A DNA stretch of 64,000 nt, from assembly GCA_938040055.1 (NCBI GenBank), contig CALHWY010000024.1, positions 1-64,000 of the forward strand, given 5' to 3'. The position numbers and the translations under genes were made by a program. Origin of the DNA: an uncultured Endomicrobiia bacterium (GTDB taxonomy: Bacteria > Elusimicrobiota > Endomicrobiia > Endomicrobiales > Endomicrobiaceae). The notes below the pieces were generated by a model, which saw only the letters and a program-made list of their open reading frames with translations, searched no databases and was not told the DNA's origin. The number at the start of each line of letters is the position of its first letter. Position 1 is the stretch's first letter. Shown piece by piece: positions 43,820 to 52,711 of the stretch.

Positions 43820-44782
43820 ATGGCAAAAAAAGTCGGCATTATTACTTCCGGAGGGGACGCGCCAGGAATGAACGCGGCCGTCAGGGCCGTCACAAGATAC
43901 GGAACTTCCCTCGGATACCAGATGATAGGAATAAGAAGGGGATTTAAAGGATTGCTTGACGACGAATTTGTCACGCTTACGCTGCGTTCGGTCAGCGGCA
44001 TAATAAATGCGGGCGGCACTATGCTTCATACCGGAAGATGTCCCGAAATCAAAACCGAAACCGGAATGAACAGGGCCGTTAAGACTATAAAAGATCTCGG
44101 TCTTGAAGGACTGATAATAATAGGCGGAGACGGATCTCTTGCCGCCGGGAACGCACTTTCAAAGCGCGGCGTAAAAGTCATAAACATACCGGCTTCGATA
44201 GACAATGACATTTACGGCACAGACGAAACCATAGGTTACGACACCGCTCTTAATACGGCGGTTGAAGCCATAGACAAAATAAGAGACACCGCTACAAGCC
44301 ATGACAGGATTTTTGTCGTTGAGGTTATGGGAAGAGAGCACGGTTTTTTAACGCTTGACGTAGGTCTCGCCGCCGGATGCGAGTTTATAGTTGTTCCTGA
44401 GATGAAGTTTGACATAAAAAAACTCGCGGAGGAACTTACAAAAGGAAAAGACAGAGGAAAAACGTCGGAAATCATAGCTTTCGCCGAAGGCTGCGGCTCT
44501 TCCGCGGAATTTGCAAAAAAAATAGGAAAGATGACCGGGCTTGAAGTCAGGGTCAGCAATCTCGGTTACATACAAAGGGGCGGCAGACCGACCGCGAGAA
44601 CAAGAATTCTGGCTTCAAAGTTCGGATACGCCGCGATGCATCTTTTCCATAAGAAAAATTATAACCGTCTTGTGGGCCTTGCGAAAGGAGAAATAAGTTC
44701 TATACCCGTGTCCCAGGCGATAAAGCATGAAAAGAAATTTAATGAAAAAGTGCTGAAAGTATTGAGAAGTCTTTCGGTATAA
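43820..44782 (+). CDS. pfkA: 6-phosphofructokinase, ATP type (PfkA)
   Basis: 320-aa glycolytic kinase of the bacterial PfkA group. GIITSGGDAPGMNAAVR (6-22) and GGDGS (102-106) bind ATP; PASIDND (124-130) holds the catalytic Asp. PPi-dependent enzymes have GGDDT and PKTIDND; Gly105 and Ala125 here point to ATP as donor. EVMGREHGFL and NLGYIQRGGRPT are intact. First gene of an operon with tyrS 17 bp downstream. Confidence 0.95.
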   Translation: MAKKVGIITSGGDAPGMNAAVRAVTRYGTSLGYQMIGIRRGFKGLLDDEFVTLTLRSVSGIINAGGTMLHTGRCPEIKTETGMNRAVKTIKDLGLEGLIIIGGDGSLAAGNALSKRGVKVINIPASIDNDIYGTDETIGYDTALNTAVEAIDKIRDTATSHDRIFVVEVMGREHGFLTLDVGLAAGCEFIVVPEMKFDIKKLAEELTKGKDRGKTSEIIAFAEGCGSSAEFAKKIGKMTGLEVRVSNLGYIQRGGRPTARTRILASKFGYAAMHLFHKKNYNRLVGLAKGEISSIPVSQAIKHEKKFNEKVLKVLRSLSV

Positions 44783-44799
44783 ATAAAGGAATAATACAA

Positions 44800-45960
44800 A
44801 TGAAAGAAGCGCTGGAACTGATTAAGAGAGGTACGAATGAAATCATATCCGGGCAGGAACTTGAAAAAAAACTCGCTTCGGGAAAAAAACTCACGATAAA
44901 GATGGGGGCGGATCCCACCGCCGCGGATTTGCATCTGGGACATACCGTGATTCTCAACAAGCTTAAAGTTTTTCAGGATTTGGGGCACCGCATCGTTTTT
45001 CTGATAGGGGATTTTACCGCTAAAATAGGCGATCCTTCGGGACGTTCCGAGACGCGTCCGGTTATGACCGACGAACAAATAGCCGAAAACGTAAAAACGT
45101 ATACCGAGCAGGTTTTTAAAATTCTCGACAGGGAAAAAACCGAGATCGTATATAACGGAAAGTGGCTTAACGCTTTGGGAATTTCCGGCCTGCTGCGCCT
45201 TGCAGGCAAAAGCACTGTCGCCCAAATGCTTGTGAGAGACGATTTCGAGAAGAGGTATAAAGAAGACAAGCCTATAAGCATAGTCGAGTTTTTGTATCCT
45301 CTTTTGCAGGCTTATGATTCGGTCGAGCTGAAAGCCGACGTGGAACTCGGAGGAAGCGACCAGAAATTCAATCTTCTGATGGGAAGGCAGATACAGAGGG
45401 ATTACGGACAGGAGCCGCAGGTGGTTATAACAATGCCTTTGCTTGAAGGCACCGACGGCGTTAAAAAAATGTCGAAATCATACAATAATTACATAGCTTT
45501 AAACGACTCTCCCCGGGACATGTTCGGCAAAGTGATGTCGGTGTCGGACGAAATGATGTTCAAATATTATGAACTTCTTACGCAGGCCGATTTAAAGGCC
45601 GTCCGGGAAATGCATCCCAAGCAGGCCAAGCTCGCCCTCGCCCAGGAAATTACCGGAAGATATCACGGGAAAGAAGCCGCCGGAGCCGCCAGGGAAGAGT
45701 TTGAGAAAGTTTTCGCCAAAAAGGATCTTCCAGACGATATGGAAGAATACGTTTTGAAGGCTTCTTCCGTCAAACTGTCGGATTTATTGGCGGAAAGCAA
45801 AATGGTTTCAAGCAAAAACGAGGCCAGGAGACTGATAGAGCAGGGTGGCGTAAAAATAGATTCGCAAAAAGCCGTGGGAGATTGTGAAATAAAGTCCGGA
45901 AAAGAATTCGTTCTCCAGGCGGGAAAAAGAAAGTTTAAAAAGATATTGCCGTTAAAATAA
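44800..45960 (+). CDS. tyrS: Tyrosyl-tRNA synthetase
   Basis: 386 aa, class I. MGADPTAADLHLGH carries the HIGH motif (HLGH, 45-48) and KKMSKSYNNY the KMSKS motif; GGSDQKFNLLMGRQ binds tyrosine/tRNA. The HLGH form and length fit the TyrZ-like subgroup. A C-terminal S4 RNA-binding domain (about 320-386; SDLLAESKMVSSKNEARRLI) is complete. Sits between pfkA and three envelope genes, all reading the same way with short gaps. Confidence 0.94.
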   Translation: MKEALELIKRGTNEIISGQELEKKLASGKKLTIKMGADPTAADLHLGHTVILNKLKVFQDLGHRIVFLIGDFTAKIGDPSGRSETRPVMTDEQIAENVKTYTEQVFKILDREKTEIVYNGKWLNALGISGLLRLAGKSTVAQMLVRDDFEKRYKEDKPISIVEFLYPLLQAYDSVELKADVELGGSDQKFNLLMGRQIQRDYGQEPQVVITMPLLEGTDGVKKMSKSYNNYIALNDSPRDMFGKVMSVSDEMMFKYYELLTQADLKAVREMHPKQAKLALAQEITGRYHGKEAAGAAREEFEKVFAKKDLPDDMEEYVLKASSVKLSDLLAESKMVSSKNEARRLIEQGGVKIDSQKAVGDCEIKSGKEFVLQAGKRKFKKILPLK

Positions 45961-45974
45961 AGAAGGAGTTATTT

Positions 45975-46583
45975 ATGAATTTTAAAAGTCTGGCGTTTTG
46001 TTTTTTTGCGGTTTTATTTGTTTTCGGGCTGTCGGCCTGTTCGGGCCCGCAGGTTACAAGGCTTGATCCGTCCGAAGAAGTCGATTTCAGCGGAAACTGG
46101 AACGATACGGACTCAAGACAGGTTTCTTCGGAAATGATAATGGATTCTTTAAGCAGGCCGTGGGTTGACGAATACATAAGAAAACACAATAAAAAGCCCA
46201 GAGTGATAGTAGGCGCCGTAATAAACAAAACCGACGAACACATTACTACGGAAACTTTTGTCAAAGATCTGGAAATGGCTCTTACCAATTCGGGCAAAGT
46301 CGTTATGGTGGCTTCAAGCGCGCAGAGGGGAGAAATAAGAGCCGAAAGGGACGATCAGGCGGTCAATGCCAGAGCCGACACCGCGAAAGCGCACGGGCGG
46401 GAAATGGGAGCGGATTTTATGGTTAAAGGCCAGCTGAACACCATACCCGACAAGAAAAAAGGCGCCGAACTTAAATATTATCAGGTCGAGCTTGAAATGA
46501 TAAACATAGAAACGAATGAAAAAGTCTGGATAGGGCAGAAACAGATTAAGAAAGTCGTTGCCAGAAAAAAATATAAAGTTTAG
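45975..46583 (+). CDS. LpoB-like lipoprotein, putative penicillin-binding-protein activator
   Basis: 202 aa with a lipobox ending LSAC (Cys22) and the LpoB fold (PF13036): RPWVDEYIRKHNKKPRVIVG, then TFVKDLEMALTNSGKV and GADFMVKGQL, ending in a strand that reads VWIGQKQIKK. In E. coli LpoB reaches through the wall from the outer membrane to activate PBP1B. AAGGAG gives a strong ribosome-binding site. The E. coli protein has a long disordered N-terminal linker; here it is short (about 30 aa). The next two genes are regularly seen with lpoB-like genes in other phyla. Confidence 0.88.
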   Translation: MNFKSLAFCFFAVLFVFGLSACSGPQVTRLDPSEEVDFSGNWNDTDSRQVSSEMIMDSLSRPWVDEYIRKHNKKPRVIVGAVINKTDEHITTETFVKDLEMALTNSGKVVMVASSAQRGEIRAERDDQAVNARADTAKAHGREMGADFMVKGQLNTIPDKKKGAELKYYQVELEMINIETNEKVWIGQKQIKKVVARKKYKV

Positions 46584-46598
46584 CCGGAAAGATCGAAA

Positions 46599-48038
46599 AT
46601 GTCAGGCTGCGGTTTTTTCATAAAAATTATCAAAGCACATCCGTTTTTAGTTTTGCCGGTGCTGTTGTCTTCGGCGCTTCTTGGCGGATGTGCTTCGAAT
46701 TTGAAAAATTTATATTCCGACGTCGACTCTAAAATAGAGAGAGGGGATTATAAAGCCGCCGCCGCGGCGGTGGATAAATCGAAAGGAAAATACGGAAAGA
46801 AAAACGTCCTGCTGTACTATCTCGATTCGGGAATGACGAATCATCTTGCCGGAAATTACGCGAAAAGCCTGAAAAGTTTTGAAGCCGCAAAAGAGAAATT
46901 CGACCAATATTACCAGAAAAGCGTCAGCGCCGGAGCGGCTTCATTTGTGTTTAATGACAGCGCCCTGCCCTACTACGGCGAAAATTATGAAAGAGTTCAT
47001 ATAAATGTCTTCCAGTCTTTGAACTATATTAAAGAAGCCGACGGAAACGAAGCGGTGGTTGAAGCAAGGCAGGCGAATAATTTGTTCAGGGCTTTTGCCG
47101 TAGAAAAAAAACATAAAAATTTTTATAATGACGACGGTTTTATAAGATATTTTATGGGGCTCGTCTACGAAAACGGAGGGTATGTCAACGACGCGCATGT
47201 GTCTTATTATCTCGCTTTAAAAGCGTATAAAAACGGAATTTCGGGAGTAGCGCCTCCGAAGGATCTTGTCAATGACGCCTATACCACGGCATTGCTTTTG
47301 GAAATGCCGGAGCGGGCCGCCGGAATAAAAAAAGATTTTCCGCAGGCTGAAAAATCTTTGATTCCCAAAGGGTTCGGAGAACTGGTAATAGTGGACTATA
47401 ACGGCGCCATGCCCAGAAAAACCGACAATATCCTCGAGTTTGCCTTGTTTGACATATGGCCTTATGTAAATCAGGTTGAAGTCGACACGGATGAAGCGGC
47501 CGAATTTGAAAAGGCCCGCTCCGTTTCAATCTCGGTTTTCGCGAAAGATTATGTCAAGGTGGTTTTTCCCAAATACAAAAGAGTGCCCAACAAGGTAAAA
47601 ACTTTTTCGGTGAAAGCCGGAAGCGTTTCTTCAAAACGCGCTTATGAAGCGCAGAATTTCGCGGAAATCGCGGAAAAGTGTCTTCAAAACGATATAAAAA
47701 AAGTTTATGCCAAAACTCTCGCGCGGGCGGCCGTGAAATATGCGATAGGAAAAAGCGTATCCAAAGCCGTTGACGATAATACAGGCGGCGAAGGATGGGG
47801 CGCTTTAACCCAGATAGGTTTTAACATTTTCAATTCGCTTACGGCTTCGGCCGACAAGCGCGGCTGGAGAACGCTTCCTGAAAATATTTTAATGTCGCGC
47901 ATATATCTGCCGGCCGGGGAAAACAAAGTAAGCGTTGATTATCTGGGCCCGCGGGGGGAAAAGCTTTTTTCGGAAACTTTCAGCGTCAATATAGAAAACG
48001 GAAAAAAGACATTTAAAATTTTGAGGAGTTCTATGTGA
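46599..48038 (+). CDS. COG3014-like lipoprotein with TPR-type repeats
   Basis: 479 aa. A signal sequence ends ALLGGC (Cys31), so it is probably a lipoprotein. Residues about 40-230 are helical and TPR-like (NYAKSLKSFEAAKEKFDQYY, NDAHVSYYLALKAYK), and the C-terminal half is beta-rich. This resembles the uncharacterised COG3014 family whose genes lie next to lpoB-like genes. 15 bp after lpoB, 4-bp overlap with the next gene. Function unknown; a wall-growth or envelope-assembly partner of LpoB is the natural guess. Confidence 0.7.
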   Translation: MSGCGFFIKIIKAHPFLVLPVLLSSALLGGCASNLKNLYSDVDSKIERGDYKAAAAAVDKSKGKYGKKNVLLYYLDSGMTNHLAGNYAKSLKSFEAAKEKFDQYYQKSVSAGAASFVFNDSALPYYGENYERVHINVFQSLNYIKEADGNEAVVEARQANNLFRAFAVEKKHKNFYNDDGFIRYFMGLVYENGGYVNDAHVSYYLALKAYKNGISGVAPPKDLVNDAYTTALLLEMPERAAGIKKDFPQAEKSLIPKGFGELVIVDYNGAMPRKTDNILEFALFDIWPYVNQVEVDTDEAAEFEKARSVSISVFAKDYVKVVFPKYKRVPNKVKTFSVKAGSVSSKRAYEAQNFAEIAEKCLQNDIKKVYAKTLARAAVKYAIGKSVSKAVDDNTGGEGWGALTQIGFNIFNSLTASADKRGWRTLPENILMSRIYLPAGENKVSVDYLGPRGEKLFSETFSVNIENGKKTFKILRSSM

Positions 48039-48988
48039 GAGGAAAGCTGTTTTTGCTTTTTTTGCTTATGTTTGCCGCGGCCTCCCTGCCGGCGCAGCCT
48101 CCGGCCTGGGTTAAAAGCGGGGAAAGCGCGGCGTATCCCGGCAAAAGATTTCTTGCCGCATTGGGAAAAGGAAAGACGGAAAAAGAGGCTCTGACGGACG
48201 CGCAGAGAAACATCAACGAAAACATTTCCGAAATTCTTATCGCAAAAGGCATGGAAAAAGCGAAGATCAACTCCGCTCCGGCCGGTATTATGAAATCTTT
48301 TGAGAAAGGACATTCGTACTATGACAAAGATGATGATATATGGTACGCGTTCGGCATTGTCGACAAAAATATGGCGCGTATAAATATTGAAGACGATCTT
48401 TACGGCGCCGAACAGGTGCTGCAATACCGGGCTTCCATTTATGAGGAATTGGTTCTTCCCGTTATTCCCAGAATAAAAGCCGTTAATGAACTTTTGGAAC
48501 TCTATGCCAGAAGAGACTGCGCGGCCGCTTTGAAAGAAGCTCTTTCGGAAAGTCCCGCGCAGGACAAAACCGAAGATTTCGAGCGCGAAAAACTCAAATC
48601 GGAAAGAAAAAGGCTTTACGGAAGCATTGTGTTTTACATAAAGGCGGACAATTTCAATGCCGGCAGACTCAGAAAGCTGATTGAAAGCAAAGGTTTCGCC
48701 ATTGTGCCCGAGCTTCCCGCAAAACCCGTCTCCGGAGATAAAGGCATTGCCGTTATAAACTGCGCCGTCAGCCTGAACAAAAACCCGTCAGACGCGCAAG
48801 CCGGATACGGCTGGATCGCGGACTTTGTTTTAAGCGACGCTTTTAACGAAAATGCGCTATTGTATTCCAATACGTCCGCGGGAGACGAAATCGGAGCCTG
48901 CGAAGACGAAGCTTTTTCAAAAGCCTCTTTTGCCGCCGCGGCCGGGCTGAATAATATGGCGGAAGAATTTTTTAAAAGCATTGAGTGA
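48035..48988 (+). CDS. LPP20-like periplasmic protein
   Basis: 317 aa from GTG 48035, which overlaps the previous stop (GTGA) and has GAGGAG 5 nt upstream. A signal peptide ends near LPA-QPPAW. The segment PAWVKSGESAAYPGKRFLAALGKGKTEKEALTDAQRNI is cut here only in description: PAWV, then FLAALG, then KEALTDAQRNI, the pattern of the LPP20 domain (PF02169). The C-terminal half contains another alpha/beta domain of unknown kind. It completes the three-gene envelope block behind tyrS. Confidence 0.75.
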   Translation: MRGKLFLLFLLMFAAASLPAQPPAWVKSGESAAYPGKRFLAALGKGKTEKEALTDAQRNINENISEILIAKGMEKAKINSAPAGIMKSFEKGHSYYDKDDDIWYAFGIVDKNMARINIEDDLYGAEQVLQYRASIYEELVLPVIPRIKAVNELLELYARRDCAAALKEALSESPAQDKTEDFEREKLKSERKRLYGSIVFYIKADNFNAGRLRKLIESKGFAIVPELPAKPVSGDKGIAVINCAVSLNKNPSDAQAGYGWIADFVLSDAFNENALLYSNTSAGDEIGACEDEAFSKASFAAAAGLNNMAEEFFKSIE

Positions 48989-49050
48989 GTTTAAAATGAA
49001 AGGCAAAAATGTTATAATTATCCGGATTTTTTTAAAAAAGCAGAGAAAAA

Positions 49051-49896
49051 ATGTTTAAAATAGTGCTGAAAGAGATTCTCGGAAAAAACGTAAAGAGTTT
49101 TCTTATAGAAGCGCCTGACGTGGCCAAAAATGCTAAAGCCGGGCAGTTCGTCATGCTCAGGACGAATGATAAAGGGGAAAGGATTCCGCTGACCGTCGCA
49201 GGAACCGACTCGCAAAAAGGACTTGTCCGTATAATTTTTCAGGAAACCGGAAAAACGACTTTTGAGCTCGGCTCTTTGGAAGAAGGGGACTATATAAAAG
49301 ATTTCGTAGGTCCTTTGGGGCATCCTACCAAAGCGCAAAAATACGGAACGGTGGCCGCAGTGGCGGGAGGGGTCGGGACGGCGGAAGTTCTTCCCGTCAT
49401 AAAGGTGCTTAAAGAGGCGGGCAACAAAGTTCTGGCCGTGATAGGCGCTAGAAACAGAGAACTTATTATTCTTGAAAAAGAGCTGGAAAGCGCATGCGAC
49501 GGGCTTTTTTTTGCGACCGATGACGGTTCGTACGGCGTGAAAGGGCTTGTGACGGACGTGTTAAAAAATATTATGGACGAAGAAAGCGTCGATATGGTTT
49601 ACGCCATAGGGCCTGTGCCTATGATGAGGGCGGTCGCCGGACTTACAAAAGAAAAAAACATAAAAACGCTTGTTTCTCTTAATCCGATCATGGTCGACGG
49701 CACGGGAATGTGCGGAGCGTGCAGGGTTACCGTTGACGGCAAGACCAGATTCGCCTGCGTTGAAGGCCCGGAATTCGACGCCCATAAAGTCAACTGGGAA
49801 GAACTTGTTTCAAGGCTTTCTCTCTTTAGAGACTATGAAAAAGTTTCATTGGATAAATTTAAGCATAATCCGGAGTGCAAATGCCGCAGAGAATAA
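49051..49896 (+). CDS. nfnA: NADH-dependent ferredoxin:NADP+ oxidoreductase subunit A (NfnA, ferredoxin-NADP reductase-like)
   Basis: 281 aa with a FAD-binding beta barrel (IPLTVAG, about 49-55), an NAD(P) domain (AAVAGGVGTAEVLPVIK, about 106-122) and a C-terminal [2Fe-2S] site in GTGMCGACRVTVDGKTRFAC. NfnAB couples NADH and reduced ferredoxin to NADP+ reduction by flavin-based bifurcation in anaerobes; the same architecture is used by SudB-type sulfide dehydrogenase. The overlap with nfnB (22 bp) shows coupled translation. TATAAT at 49013-49018 could be a -10 box, with no good -35. Confidence 0.88.
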   Translation: MFKIVLKEILGKNVKSFLIEAPDVAKNAKAGQFVMLRTNDKGERIPLTVAGTDSQKGLVRIIFQETGKTTFELGSLEEGDYIKDFVGPLGHPTKAQKYGTVAAVAGGVGTAEVLPVIKVLKEAGNKVLAVIGARNRELIILEKELESACDGLFFATDDGSYGVKGLVTDVLKNIMDEESVDMVYAIGPVPMMRAVAGLTKEKNIKTLVSLNPIMVDGTGMCGACRVTVDGKTRFACVEGPEFDAHKVNWEELVSRLSLFRDYEKVSLDKFKHNPECKCRRE

Positions 49897-51269
49897 AAAT
49901 GCCGGAAAGGCCGGCAAACCAGAGAAATAAAGATTTTTTGCAGGTCAATACCGGATATACCGGCGAGCAGATGATGGCGGAAGCTAAAAGATGCCTGCAA
50001 TGCAAAAAGCCTCTTTGCATTGAAGGCTGTCCCGTTGAAATTGACATTCCCGGTTTTGTCAAAGAACTTGCACAGGGAAATCCGGAAGGCGCTTTTAAAG
50101 TTCTTAAGAGCAAAAATAATCTTCCGGCCGTATGCGGAAGAGTCTGCCCGCAGGAAAACCAGTGCGAAAAATACTGCGTGCTTGCGAAAAAAGGGGAAAG
50201 TGTAGCGATTGGCAATCTCGAAAGATACGCCGCGGACTGGGCCGCCGGGAATTTAAAAAAAACGGAGAACCGGCGAAAAAATCAAAACGGCATAAAAATA
50301 GCCGTCATAGGTTCCGGTCCGGCCGGGCTTACGGCGGCCGGCGATCTGGCGAATATGGGTTATGACGTCACCGTTTTTGAATCGCTTCACGACATAGGAG
50401 GCGTTTTGCGTTACGGGATTCCCGAGTTCAGGCTTCCGGTGGAAGTTCTGGATATAGAGATAAACAATCTTAAGCGGTCGGGGGTTAAATTTGTTTTAAA
50501 TACTCTTGTCGGAAGAACAAAAACGATTCAGGATATTTTCGATGAAGGCTTTCAGTCGGTTTTTATAGGCACGGGCGCAGGTCTTCCCGTGTTTATGGGC
50601 ATAGAAGGCGAAAATCTCAACCATATATATTCGGCCAATGAATTTCTTGTCAGGGTCAATCTCATGAGGGCTTTTGACTTCCCGAATTATGATACACCCG
50701 TTTACAAAGGCGCCAAAATTGTCGTAGTCGGCGGAGGCAATACCGCCATGGATTCGGCCAGAACGGCTTTAAGGCTGGGAGCGGCAAGCGTTAAGCTTGT
50801 TTACAGGAGAACGGAAAACGAAATGCCCGCAAGAAAAGAAGAAAGAATTCATGCGCAAAAAGAAGGCGTTGAATTTGTCCCTCTGGCCAATCCCGTTAAA
50901 TTTATAGGGGATGAAAGAGGATTTGTCAAAGCCGCGGAATGCGTGAGAATGGAACTGGGAGAGCCCGACGAATCAGGAAGAAGGCGTCCGCGCGAAACGG
51001 AAAACTCTAATTTTATGATAGAAACCGATATGGTTGTTTTGGCGCTGGGATTGAATCCCAACCCCGTTTTGCCGTCTCTTACCGAGAAACTTCAAACGGA
51101 TTCCCGCGGTTATCTTATAATAGACGACAATTACATGACTTCTGTTCCCGGCATTTTTGCAGGTGGAGACATCGTCGGCGGAGATACCGTTATCCAGGCT
51201 ATGGGAATGGGCAAACAGGCCGCCAAAAGGATAAATAAATATTTGAGCGGTAAAGCGGAAGTAAAATAA
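49875..51269 (+). CDS. nfnB: NfnB, glutamate-synthase-small-subunit-like oxidoreductase
   Basis: 464 aa. The N-terminal part has two [4Fe-4S] sites (CLQCKKPLCIEGC and CGRVCPQENQCEKYC), then a FAD domain starting IAVIGSGPAGLTAAGDLA, and an NADPH domain with VVVGGGNTAMDSARTALRLG and YRRTENEMPAR. GLNPNPVLPSL and GIFAGGDIVGGDTVIQAMG close the FAD fold. GltD proteins share this fold, but the fused overlap with nfnA and the absence of gltB identify it as NfnB. It is the second electron-balancing complex here beside HydABC. Confidence 0.9.
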   Translation: MQMPQRIKMPERPANQRNKDFLQVNTGYTGEQMMAEAKRCLQCKKPLCIEGCPVEIDIPGFVKELAQGNPEGAFKVLKSKNNLPAVCGRVCPQENQCEKYCVLAKKGESVAIGNLERYAADWAAGNLKKTENRRKNQNGIKIAVIGSGPAGLTAAGDLANMGYDVTVFESLHDIGGVLRYGIPEFRLPVEVLDIEINNLKRSGVKFVLNTLVGRTKTIQDIFDEGFQSVFIGTGAGLPVFMGIEGENLNHIYSANEFLVRVNLMRAFDFPNYDTPVYKGAKIVVVGGGNTAMDSARTALRLGAASVKLVYRRTENEMPARKEERIHAQKEGVEFVPLANPVKFIGDERGFVKAAECVRMELGEPDESGRRRPRETENSNFMIETDMVVLALGLNPNPVLPSLTEKLQTDSRGYLIIDDNYMTSVPGIFAGGDIVGGDTVIQAMGMGKQAAKRINKYLSGKAEVK

Positions 51270-51286
51270 AAAACGCATCGGAAAAC

Positions 51287-51304
51287 TCCGGGACGGATTT
51301 TTTT
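51287..51304 (+). terminator. Short hairpin with T-run after nfnB
   Basis: TCCG (51287-51290) and CGGA (51294-51297) around GGA, followed by seven T. The stem is short, so it is a weak candidate. Confidence 0.4.
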
Positions 51305-51419
51305 GCAGGCGGTATATTTTTGTAAAACGATTAAAACCGGAAAGTCCGCCGCTTTAGAAAAATTCAAACACTTACGCAAAAGCGCGGTTAAGGCGGACTG
51401 CGGAAAATAAAAACGGCTT

Positions 51420-51448
51420 TTGCAAAAACGATAAAATTTTTGTACAAT
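51420..51448 (+). promoter_or_regulatory. Promoter of the rpsF operon
   Basis: TTGCAA (51420-51425), 17-bp spacer, TACAAT (51443-51448); about 110 bp ahead of the rpsF ATG. Confidence 0.75.
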
Positions 51449-51474
51449 ACCGAATCTGAAAATATGGCTTTGCT

Positions 51475-51534
51475 TCATGTTCTTGCATGAGGCTGCTCCC
51501 TGAAAGCGGAAAATTCGGCAAAAAGCTTCAGGGA
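51475..51534 (+). promoter_or_regulatory. Structured rpsF leader
   Basis: Two hairpins lie in the leader: TCATG/CATGA (51475-51490) and a longer one of TCCCTGAA plus GC (51497-51507, one bulged A) with GCTTCAGGGA (51525-51534). S6:S18-binding leaders are known ahead of rpsF in many bacteria, but I could not match the conserved CCG bulge, so this is a positional guess. Confidence 0.4.
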
Positions 51535-51558
51535 AATCCAAAAAGGAGGTAAAACCGC

Positions 51559-51942
51559 ATGAATTACGAGAGCACATTTATCTGCTCCCCGGAAATGTCC
51601 GCAGAAAAAGTAGAAGAACTTACCGGAAAAGTACTGAAAATCGTAGAAACCGCAAACGGCGCCGTAAAGACGGTGCAGCAGCTGGGTAAAAAAAGACTTG
51701 CTTATCCCATAAACAAGTTCCGCGAAGGGAATTATGTTTATATCGAGTTAAGCGGCAGCGGCGAAATGATTTCCGCAGTTGAAAGCTTTTTCAAACTTAA
51801 TGACGGCGTAATCAGATATCTTACCGTTAAAGCCGGAAAGAAAAAAGCCGCCGCAAAAGCTGAACCGAAAGCGCCGGAAGTTCCGGCTTCTCCGGAGGTA
51901 AATAAAGATGAACCAGCAACACAGCAGCCTTCGCTTGCCTGA
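51559..51942 (+). CDS. rpsF: 30S ribosomal protein S6
   Basis: 127 aa. NYESTFICSPEMSAEKVEEL opens the ferredoxin-like fold, LGKKRLAYPINKFREGNYV and VIRYLTVKA are the S6 signatures. A Lys/Ala/Pro-rich tail of about 30 residues extends past the fold. AAAGGAGG precedes the ATG. The gene order rpsF-ssb-rpsR-rplI-dnaB is widely conserved, which supports each call. Confidence 0.95.
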   Translation: MNYESTFICSPEMSAEKVEELTGKVLKIVETANGAVKTVQQLGKKRLAYPINKFREGNYVYIELSGSGEMISAVESFFKLNDGVIRYLTVKAGKKKAAAKAEPKAPEVPASPEVNKDEPATQQPSLA

Positions 51943-52372
51943 ACAAAACAGCGTTATGATGGTGGGACGGCTCACGAGAGATCCTGAGCTTCGCCGTACG
52001 TCTACCGGAAAGGCGGTTTGTTCTTTTGATATCGCGATAGGCAGAAGATTTAAAGACCAGTCTACGGGCGAGTGGAAAGACGCGGATCCGACTTTTGTTC
52101 CGGTAATAGTATGGGGAGACCAGGCGGAAAGATGCGGGGATCGCCTGAGAAAAGGCGTTCCTGTGCATGTCGAAGGCAGGCTTCAAACCAATAAGTGGGA
52201 AGGAGCCGACGGACAAAAAAGGAGCCGTCTTGAAGTGATAGCGTCAAGAGTGCAGTTCTTGTCGATAGTAAAACAGGAATCCGCTATAGGCGCGAAGCCG
52301 CCGCTAGAAGATTCAGATTATTCGCCCTCAAGCGACATTTCGGGCGATGAAGACGAAGATATACCGTTTTAA
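51908..52372 (+). CDS. ssb: Single-stranded DNA-binding protein
   Basis: 154 aa. OB fold from about residue 14 (SVMMVGRLTRDPELRRTSTG, FVPVIVWGDQAERC, HVEGRLQTNKWEG) and the acidic tip DEDEDIPF that recruits partner proteins. Starts inside rpsF (35-bp overlap) with GGAGG 10 nt upstream. N-terminal extension of about 12 residues ahead of the fold; linker is short. Confidence 0.95.
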   Translation: MNQQHSSLRLPEQNSVMMVGRLTRDPELRRTSTGKAVCSFDIAIGRRFKDQSTGEWKDADPTFVPVIVWGDQAERCGDRLRKGVPVHVEGRLQTNKWEGADGQKRSRLEVIASRVQFLSIVKQESAIGAKPPLEDSDYSPSSDISGDEDEDIPF

Positions 52373-52388
52373 CGGTTGGAGGAATAAA

Positions 52389-52682
52389 ATGGCATTTATA
52401 AAGAAACCGGCGGGACAGGGCGGAAAGCCCGGCGAAGGAAATGCTCGTCCCGGAGGAAAGTTCAAAAAAGGCGGGCCGATAAGAAAAAAAGTCTGCCGTT
52501 TTTGCGCTGATAAAGTTGAAATAGATTATAAAAACGTAAGTCTGCTGCGCGCTTTCGTAACGGAAAGAGGAAAAATTCTTTCCGGCCGCGTAACCGGCAC
52601 ATGCGCGAAACATCAGAGAGAGCTTGATACGGCAATTAAAAGAGCAAGAATGCTTGCGCTTATACCTTTTACGGTCAATTAA
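52389..52682 (+). CDS. rpsR: 30S ribosomal protein S18
   Basis: 97 aa from ATG 52389, which has GGAGG 8 nt upstream; a longer frame from 52347 runs back into ssb and is not used. The core is CRFC...IDYKNVSLLRAFVTERGKI and GTCAKHQRELDTAIKRAR. Cys-X2-Cys and Cys-X2-His make it a zinc-binding (C+) S18. A Gly/Lys-rich N-terminal extension of about 30 residues is longer than in E. coli. Confidence 0.95.
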   Translation: MAFIKKPAGQGGKPGEGNARPGGKFKKGGPIRKKVCRFCADKVEIDYKNVSLLRAFVTERGKILSGRVTGTCAKHQRELDTAIKRARMLALIPFTVN

Positions 52683-52711
52683 TAAAGGCACGCAGGCGCA
52701 CGGAGGAAATA

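Noticed and set aside
49875..51269. Glutamate synthase small subunit (gltD)
   Set aside because: No large subunit gene is adjacent, and the overlap with a ferredoxin-NADP reductase-like gene fits NfnB better.
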